The notes beneath the pieces were generated by a model that was given only the letters and a program-made list of their open reading frames with translations, made no database searches and had not been told where the DNA came from. From Rhizobiaceae bacterium (GTDB lineage: Bacteria; Pseudomonadota; Alphaproteobacteria; Rhizobiales; Rhizobiaceae): a stretch of 9,624 nt of DNA. The translations under genes were made by a program, and so were the position numbers. Below, one piece after another: positions 1-5,700 of the stretch; positions within the stretch are counted from its first letter, which is position 1; each line of letters starts with the position of its first letter. The stretch spans positions 1 through 9,624 of the forward strand of contig JAJFMR010000086.1 of the NCBI GenBank assembly GCA_020696915.1, written 5' to 3'.

Positions 1-352
1 GGCCGCTGCCCTTGGTGCCGAGATCAAGAAGCCTGCCGTCCCGCAGGTCGTGGAGCTGCGCGAAAAGAAAGCCGCGCCCGTCGCCGAGTTCTGGGTTGTA
101 GGTGCGGAACTGATGACCGTGATAGCGCAGCGCCAGCGGCTTGCCGAAGCTTCCCGTCAATGGTTCGAAACGGCCGAGGTGGGCGATCCACTCGTCATCC
201 GTCAGATTTCCCAGGCCGATACGCACTGCCCAGTCCTGGTTGCGGTAGCGAAGGATGTGCTCCGGAAAGGCAGCCGGCACGACTTCGTCGTAGAATGCGT
301 CGCCCAGCGCCGCATGGCTGACCGACGGGCGGAAGGTATCTGATACCGGCAT
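1..352 (-). CDS. selO: SelO/YdiU-family protein adenylyltransferase, N-terminal part (runs off left edge)
   Basis: SelO is a pseudokinase-fold enzyme that transfers AMP from ATP to Ser, Thr or Tyr of target proteins and is linked to redox homeostasis; it is normally cytosolic in bacteria. Translating the minus strand from the ATG at 350-352 gives 117 residues, open to the window edge. It contains RYHGHQF (about 76-82), ELGDGRG (88-94) and LGTKGSG (111-117). These match the SelO blocks usually written YGGHQF, QLGDGRA and QLKGSG; the Arg of GDGR and the Lys of TKGSG are the ATP-contacting positions of the family. There is no signal peptide. The wording RTYNPELGDGRGFLFAQL suggests a divergent clade rather than the E. 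coli-like form. An in-frame ATG also exists at 413-415 (21 extra, Arg-rich residues). I prefer 352 because homology-like sequence starts there and the upstream codons look non-conserved. The Shine-Dalgarno is weak (GAGAG). The gene lies 146 bp after pbpC on the same strand, so read-through is possible. The family call is firm; substrate and activity are inferred. Confidence 0.9.
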   Translation of the reverse strand, partial: MPVSDTFRPSVSHAALGDAFYDEVVPAAFPEHILRYRNQDWAVRIGLGNLTDDEWIAHLGRFEPLTGSFGKPLALRYHGHQFRTYNPELGDGRGFLFAQLHDLRDGRLLDLGTKGSG

Positions 353-414
353 TGCTCTCGTTCTTGCGCGTCGATCGGACTGCTGGTGCCGACCCTCGCG
401 GAGCACATAGCGCA

Positions 415-432
415 TTCGCCGCTGCCGGCGAA
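415..432 (-). other. Perfect 7-bp hairpin in the pbpC-selO gap, covering an alternative selO ATG
   Basis: On the minus strand TTCGCCG (432-426) and CGGCGAA (421-415) form a perfect 7-bp stem with a 4-nt GCAG loop. The last base of the 3' arm is the A of an in-frame upstream selO ATG (413-415). No T-run follows the stem, so this is not a standard intrinsic terminator. It may stabilise the pbpC 3' end, weaken read-through into selO, or hide the upstream ATG. The rest of the 353-498 gap shows no recognisable gene. Confidence 0.4.
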
Positions 433-498
433 CCGTGTTGGCAGCGGGGCCAACGGCGTGAAGACTGCCTGCGGCTGCCGGCGGCATGCCGTCCGGCT

Positions 499-2583
499 TC
501 ACTCGACGAAGACCCTGACGCTTGCCGCGCGGCCCGCCGCGTCGATGACGGTGAGCGTCGAATAGCCGGTCCCGTCCGGCTGCCAGGTCGTGGACCGGCG
601 GCGCTCGACCTTGGCGAGCGGCCTGCCGTTGGCGAGCCAACGGAAGGGAGCGCGGCCGCCCTGGAGCTTCAGCACCAGCGGCGAGGCGTCGGACGTGGCG
701 TTACCGAGATCGACCCTGGCGCCGTCCGGCGGAAAGACGATCTTCGGCGCCGGTTCGGCAGCTGCCGCCGCTCCCGCCGTGTCGCCGGGCAGCGCGAAGC
801 GCTCGAGCGTCACCGGGAGGTCGTTCCTCGCGGTGCGGAAAGCCCCCGCCGGCGGGCGCCGGAGCGGCACGCCGGCCAGTCCGGATCTGGCGAATGCCTC
901 GAACAGGATCGGCGCGGCCGTTTCGTACCCCGACAGGCCCGGGACCGAGCCGGAGTCGGCCCGGCCCACCCAGACCCCGAGCACATGACGGCCGTCGAAG
1001 CCGACCGACCAGGCATCCCGGTACCCGTAGGAGGTGCCGGTCTTGTAGGCCAGGCCGCGGCGGGACGCGCCGGGTGGCGGCCTGACGCCCGACAGGATGT
1101 CGGCAACCTGCCACGCCGCGGCGGGCTCGAGGATCGTGCCGTTGGCAAGCGGCGCCGGCTCCATTGCCTCGGCGCCGTTGCGGAGCCGCCTGGCGCGGCC
1201 GCCGTTCGAGAGGCCGGTGTAAAGTTGCACGAGATCGCGCAGCGATATCCCGACGCCGCCCAATCCGATGGCCAGGCCCGGCGCTTCGCCGGGGGGCAGG
1301 ACAGGGGTGACGCCTGCCTGCCGGAAACGCGCCGTGAGGCGCGCCGGGCCGACCGCGTCGAGCAGCCGGACGGCGGGCACGTTGAGCGAGAGTTGCAGCG
1401 CCTGGCGGACGCTGACGTCGCCCTGGTACCCCATGTCGAAATTCTTCGGCCTGTAGCCCCCGAAATCCGCGGGCCTGTCCTCGATCAGGGTGTCCTGGGC
1501 CACGACGCCCTGTTCGAAGGCGAGCCCGTAGATGAACGGCTTCAGCGTGGACCCCGGAGAGCGGAGGCTCGCCGTCATGTCGATCCATCCCGACCGCCGG
1601 GGGTCGAAATAATCCGCCGAGCCGACCTCGCCGAGGATCTCGCCGGTCATGGCGTCGGCCAGCACCATGGCAATCGACACTCGACTGCCAAGCTTGCGCG
1701 CCGCCTCGCGCGCCACTTCCGTCAGCCCTTCCTGCACGCTGCGGCTGAGCGTCAGGCGCCGGCCGGACGTGGCGGGATGGTTGCGGACCGCCGCCTCCGT
1801 AGCGTGCGGGGCCAGCGCCGGCATCGCCAGCCGGACCGCCGGCACTGGCTCCAGTGCCGCACGCGCGGCCTCGCGCTCGTCGAGCAGTCCGGATTCCACC
1901 GCACGCGCAAGCACGCGGTCGCGCGCGTGGTGGGCTGCAGCGGTGTGGCGGTCCGGCCGGCGCTTTTCGGGAAGCTGGGGCAGCCCCACCAGAAGTGCAG
2001 CTTCGGCAACCGTCAGCCGCCTCGGCTCCTTGCCGAAATAGGCAAGCGAAGCCGCGCGGACTCCTTCGAGGTTGCCGCCATAGGGTGCGAGCGTCAGGTA
2101 ATGCGCCAGAATCTGCTCTTTCGACAGCCGGCCTTCGATCTGCAGCGCCCGCAGCATCTGGCGAAGCTTCGTGCCGAGGCTGCGGCTTCGGCGCGGCTCG
2201 ATCAGCCTCGCCAGCTGCATCGAAAGCGTGGAGCCGCCGGAAACGATGCGGCCGTTGGCGGCCAGCTGGCCTGCCGCCCTGAGCAGCGCCAGGCCGTCGA
2301 CACCGCGGTGATGCCAGAACCGCTTGTCCTCATAGGCAATCAGCATGCCGATGAACTGCGGATCGACGTCTTCGAGGCGGGTTGCAAGCCGCCAGCGCCC
2401 GTCGGGCATGGCGAAGGTGCGGAGCAGGGCGCCGTAGCGGTCGAACACCTCGTCGGAAACCGCGAGGCGATCGGGCAGCGGCAGCGGAAAGGCCCGGTCG
2501 AGCACTTCCCAGGCTGCCCAGCCCATCGTCACCAGGGCGAGCGCGCCGCCGGCCGCCGCGAGGAGCCTGCGCCGGATGCTCAC
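499..2583 (-). CDS. pbpC: Penicillin-binding protein 1C, bifunctional peptidoglycan glycosyltransferase/transpeptidase
   Basis: Class A PBP of 694 residues, inner-membrane anchored with its catalytic domains in the periplasm; it polymerises lipid II and cross-links peptides. A signal anchor spans about 5-25 after an RRR n-region. The GT51 domain shows AYEDKRFWHHRGVD (83-96, catalytic Glu85), GGSTLSMQLAR (116-126) and the later block around 155-185. The transpeptidase has all three motifs: STLK (Ser345-Lys348), SLN (399-401) and KTGT (514-517). An Ala/Pro linker near 600-612 leads to a C-terminal PBP1C (BiPBP_C) domain at about 612-694. It is somewhat shorter than the roughly 770-residue E. 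coli protein but complete. The start is GTG: an in-frame TGA lies four codons upstream and the next ATG (codon 20) would cut into the membrane segment. GAGG precedes it by 7 nt inside a strong hairpin (2585-2603). It lies 180 bp after the A2M gene on the same strand, the usual A2M-pbpC pairing, so co-transcription is likely but unproven. Confidence 0.95.
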   Translation of the reverse strand: MSIRRRLLAAAGGALALVTMGWAAWEVLDRAFPLPLPDRLAVSDEVFDRYGALLRTFAMPDGRWRLATRLEDVDPQFIGMLIAYEDKRFWHHRGVDGLALLRAAGQLAANGRIVSGGSTLSMQLARLIEPRRSRSLGTKLRQMLRALQIEGRLSKEQILAHYLTLAPYGGNLEGVRAASLAYFGKEPRRLTVAEAALLVGLPQLPEKRRPDRHTAAAHHARDRVLARAVESGLLDEREAARAALEPVPAVRLAMPALAPHATEAAVRNHPATSGRRLTLSRSVQEGLTEVAREAARKLGSRVSIAMVLADAMTGEILGEVGSADYFDPRRSGWIDMTASLRSPGSTLKPFIYGLAFEQGVVAQDTLIEDRPADFGGYRPKNFDMGYQGDVSVRQALQLSLNVPAVRLLDAVGPARLTARFRQAGVTPVLPPGEAPGLAIGLGGVGISLRDLVQLYTGLSNGGRARRLRNGAEAMEPAPLANGTILEPAAAWQVADILSGVRPPPGASRRGLAYKTGTSYGYRDAWSVGFDGRHVLGVWVGRADSGSVPGLSGYETAAPILFEAFARSGLAGVPLRRPPAGAFRTARNDLPVTLERFALPGDTAGAAAAAEPAPKIVFPPDGARVDLGNATSDASPLVLKLQGGRAPFRWLANGRPLAKVERRRSTTWQPDGTGYSTLTVIDAAGRAASVRVFVE

Positions 2584-2584
2584 G

Positions 2585-2603
2585 GCGCCGCCTCATGCGG
2601 CGC
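2585..2603 (-). promoter_or_regulatory. Hairpin enclosing the pbpC Shine-Dalgarno, one base before the GTG start
   Basis: On the minus strand GCGCCGC (2603-2597) pairs perfectly with GCGGCGC (2591-2585), leaving a 5-nt ATGAG loop. The only plausible Shine-Dalgarno, GAGG (2594-2591), sits three bases in the loop and one in the stem, and a single base separates the stem from the GTG (2583-2581). Such an all-GC stem at the ribosome docking site should lower initiation unless it is unfolded by translation, a factor or heat. The structure is seen directly; its effect is inferred. Confidence 0.5.
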
Positions 2604-2660
2604 AGCGAGGCAGCTCCGCGCCTCCCCCCTGGGGCGGGGCGGCGGTCGAAGGCGAGGCAC

Positions 2661-2672
2661 GTTCCCTGGAAC
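2661..2672. repeat. Short inverted repeat GTTCC-CT-GGAAC between A2M and pbpC
   Basis: A perfect 5-bp inverted repeat with a 2-nt spacer in the 180-bp gap between the A2M stop and the pbpC start. It could be an operator half-site pair, but short perfect repeats of this size also occur by chance. GGAAC resembles the -35 core of EcfG-type general stress promoters in alphaproteobacteria, but I found no CGTT at the required 16-17 nt on either strand, so no such promoter is called. Confidence 0.25.
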
Positions 2673-2695
2673 CTTCATGTGCGTTCGCCCTGCGA

Positions 2696-2711
2696 CCCGC
2701 CGGCAGGCGGG
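2696..2711 (-). other. GC hairpin (CCCGCC/GGCGGG) shortly after the A2M stop codon
   Basis: A perfect 6-bp stem with a 4-nt loop, lying 53 bp downstream of the A2M TGA in the direction of transcription. No T-run follows it, so a standard intrinsic terminator is not supported. With the imperfect C-run/G-run stem around 2619-2637 and the 2585-2603 hairpin, it makes the whole 2584-2763 leader unusually structured. It could attenuate or stabilise an A2M-pbpC transcript. The remainder of this gap shows no gene I can support. Confidence 0.35.
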
Positions 2712-2763
2712 GCGGCCGGGTGAGGAGAGACTTTCATGTCCGCCGGGGATTGCCCGGCCACGC

Positions 2764-5700
2764 TCAGCGCGCCTTGACCGCCATCATCCCGGTGGCCGAG
2801 CGGGCCGCGAATTGCGGACGGTACATGTCCTCCACGCTGGCGGCGGGATGCGCGTAGATGCCGGGCGTCACCGCTCGCACCACATAGGCGAGCGTGATCT
2901 CCCGACTGCTTCCCGGCTGCTGGTCGAACGCCGCGATGAAACGGTCGTCGCGGAATTCGAGATGCGCGGCCTCGGTTCGCGCCAGCCAGTCGAAATTGGC
3001 GAGGTCGGCGCTCGACACCAGGCGGGGATTGTCGATTTCGAATCCGGCCGGCAGCAGGTCGTTGACCAGCACGCGGGATGTCCAGCCATTGTGTTCGGTG
3101 ACCTTGAGAACGACCACGAAACGCTCGTTCTGGGTGACCTCCGTGACGTTCGCCTCACTGCCGTCGAGCCGGTAGTAGGTACGCGCGATGTCGAAGCCGT
3201 TGCCGCCCGCCGGCAGCGCTTCGCGCGGCGCAGCGACCGTGGTGACAACCGCCTGCAGCGGCGAGGTGCCTGTGTTGGCGATGACTATAGGCTCCTCGAC
3301 GAGCTCATCGCCGCCGATCCGTCTGGAGAACGGCCCAGCATGAGGCACCCCGTCGACGGTCAGCGACAGCGCCGCATCGCCAGCCTGCAGCGCCCGCGCC
3401 GCCAGCAGCATCCAGGCATTGTCCTGCGTGCTCGTCCACTGCGTGCGGGCGCGCTCGTCGGCGACGATGCGGATCAGCTCCGGCACGACCGATGGTGCCG
3501 GCCGGCTGTCGGCGGCTAGCGCCAGCATCGCGGCGCCGTCACGCAGTCTGGAGCCGTAGTCGGCGCGGCCCCAGTCATGCTCGCCCGTCGCTTTCGCAAG
3601 CTGGAGGGCGGCCGAGAAAGCAGCCTCCGAACGCTGCGCATCGCCATAAAGGGCGAGGCTGGCGGCGAGCTGTGCCACGGCGAGCGGGCTCGAGAAGGCT
3701 TCGATCTGGGTGTCGGAGTAGTAGCGCAGGTCACCCACCGAAGCCATCTTGTTGCGGGCCAGCACGTAGAGCGCATAGGCGATCTCCGAGCCGCGGTCCT
3801 GCAGGTCGATGTCGTAGGCCAGCGAATTCTGCAGGTTGCCCAGCGCCTGCGCCATCGCCTGAGATGGCACCTCGTAGCCCTTTTCCCTGGCCCGGGTGAG
3901 GAAGTCGGTGACATAGGCGTCCAGCCACAGGTCACCCGACCCCGGCCCCCACAATCCGAAGCTGCCGGACGACGATTGATAGTTCAGCACGCGGTAGACC
4001 GCATCCTGGATGCGCTCCTTCAGTTCCGGCTCGTCCCCCAGGCCGGCCCCCGCCGCCAGTTCGCCGACGTAGAGCAGCGGCAGGGCGCGGCTCGTGGTCT
4101 GCTCCGCGCAGCCATAGGGGTAGCGGTCGAGCGCCATCAGGATGGAAGGCACGTCGAAGGAAGCGGATTGCGAGACGCCGACGCTGACGGATGCGTCCTC
4201 CAGCAGGCTGGCGGCAAGCAGCTCGCGATCGACGCGCAGGCTGCTGCCGCCGGGTCCGAGATCGACCACCAGCCGGGTCGTCACAGGCATGGCAGCCGGC
4301 CGCACTGTCAGCGGCAGCGACTGCTCGACCGACAGGCCACCGGAATGCGCGAGCCTGATGGTGATCGAGCCGGTTCCGCTCTGCCGCGCGACGAGCGGAA
4401 CCGTCATGGTCTGGCGCTTGCCGCCCACCAGGGTAAGCTTTTCGGGCAGACCCGTACCGTCGGTCGTAAGGCCACCCGTCGTCTCGACAGCGAGCGTGTA
4501 GTCGCCGTCGGGCCCGTCCGTGTTGGCGACATCCAGCCGCATCTCCGCCGCGTCGCCGGGCGCCATGAAACGCGGCAGGCCTGCGGTGATGACGACGGGA
4601 TCGCGCACGATGACGTCCTGCGTCGCATGCCCGACCGATTGCTTCGTCCAGGCGACCGCCATGACGCGGACCGTTCCGTTGAACTGCGGCATGTCGAAGC
4701 CGATGATCGCCCTGCCGTCCGCGTCGAGCTTCACCGGGCCTGAGAAGAACGCAACCAGCTTCTCGGTCGGCGGGCTGCCTTCGGCAGTCATCGAGGTGCC
4801 GTCGCCGCCGGTGCGCAGCCGCCCGGTCGTGCCGAGCGAACCGTCGATCAAGAGGCCGTAGAGGTCGCGCAACTCCAGCCCCAGCACGCGCTGGCCGAAG
4901 AACCAGGCCTCCGGATCGGGCGCCTCGTATCTGGTCAGGTTGAGGATGCCGACATCGACCGCGGCAACCATGACGTAGGCGTCGCTGCCGGGAGCAGCCC
5001 CGGCCACCGCGACCGGGACGGGAAGGGTCTCGCGCGGCGCCGACTGGGGCGGTGCCGAGAGTGTCACGGCCAGTTCCTTCCCGGCCGGGTCGAGCTGCAG
5101 CCATTTTATGCCGATCGCCCGCGCCGGCATCCGCGTTTCCAGCGCCTCGCCGGGACGGTAGAGCGTCGCCGTGACGTAGGCGCCGGCGCCCCAGTCCGCG
5201 CCGACCGGGATGTCGACCGTCGCTCCCGATTCCGGAACGCTGGCAGTCACCGTGGCGAGCAGCCTGTCTGCTCCGACGGTGACCAGCAGCTCGCCCGCGA
5301 AGCGGGGCGACACCTTCAGCCTTGCCACCTCGCCTGGCGCGTATTCCTCCTTGTCGAGCGCGATTTCGAGGCCATCGGGAGTCTCGGTGGAACTCGCCTC
5401 GACGTACCAGCCGGCATCGAATTCGTGGCTCGTGGCGGGCCCCGCCGGATCCGCCGTCTCGATCTCCAGTCGATAGCGGCCCCAGCCGACCGGCTGCGAG
5501 ATCGACACTTCGCGATCGGCGGCGATGTCGATCCTGCCGCTGGCGACGGCGGTGGTGAAGGTCACCGGCTCGTAGTTCCAGGAACTGCCGGACCGATACC
5601 ACTGGTAGTTCCGGTCGATCCGTACGAGCCTCCACAGCGCGCCCGGCAGTGCTTTGCGCCGGCCTTCGGGATCAGCGGCAATCACGCTGAACCTTGCCGT

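Noticed and set aside
50..343. 97-codon plus-strand frame at the left edge
   Set aside because: Antisense to the SelO coding sequence, which shows clear family motifs.
2330..2596. 88-codon minus-strand frame starting at the ATG 13 nt before the pbpC GTG
   Set aside because: Out of frame with pbpC and Arg-rich without motifs; its ATG lies in the loop of the hairpin before pbpC. A leader-peptide role cannot be excluded, but nothing supports it.
2613..2640. Possible intrinsic terminator between A2M and pbpC
   Set aside because: The C-run/G-run stem is imperfect and no T-run follows in either direction.
2661..2690. Possible EcfG-type stress promoter (GGAAC ... CGTT) before pbpC
   Set aside because: GGAAC and CGTT are only 9 nt apart on the plus strand, and that strand points away from pbpC; the minus strand has no CGTT at 16-17 nt.
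352..3519. 1055-codon plus-strand open frame opposite pbpC and the 3' part of A2M
   Set aside because: Arg/Ala/Gly-rich low-information protein with no recognisable motif, lying antisense to two clearly real genes. GC-rich codon bias removes stops from the opposite strand.
3932..5635. 567-codon minus-strand frame overlapping A2M in another frame
   Set aside because: Very Arg-rich frame-shifted copy of A2M sequence. The A2M frame itself is continuous and carries all expected domains, so this is not evidence of a frameshift.
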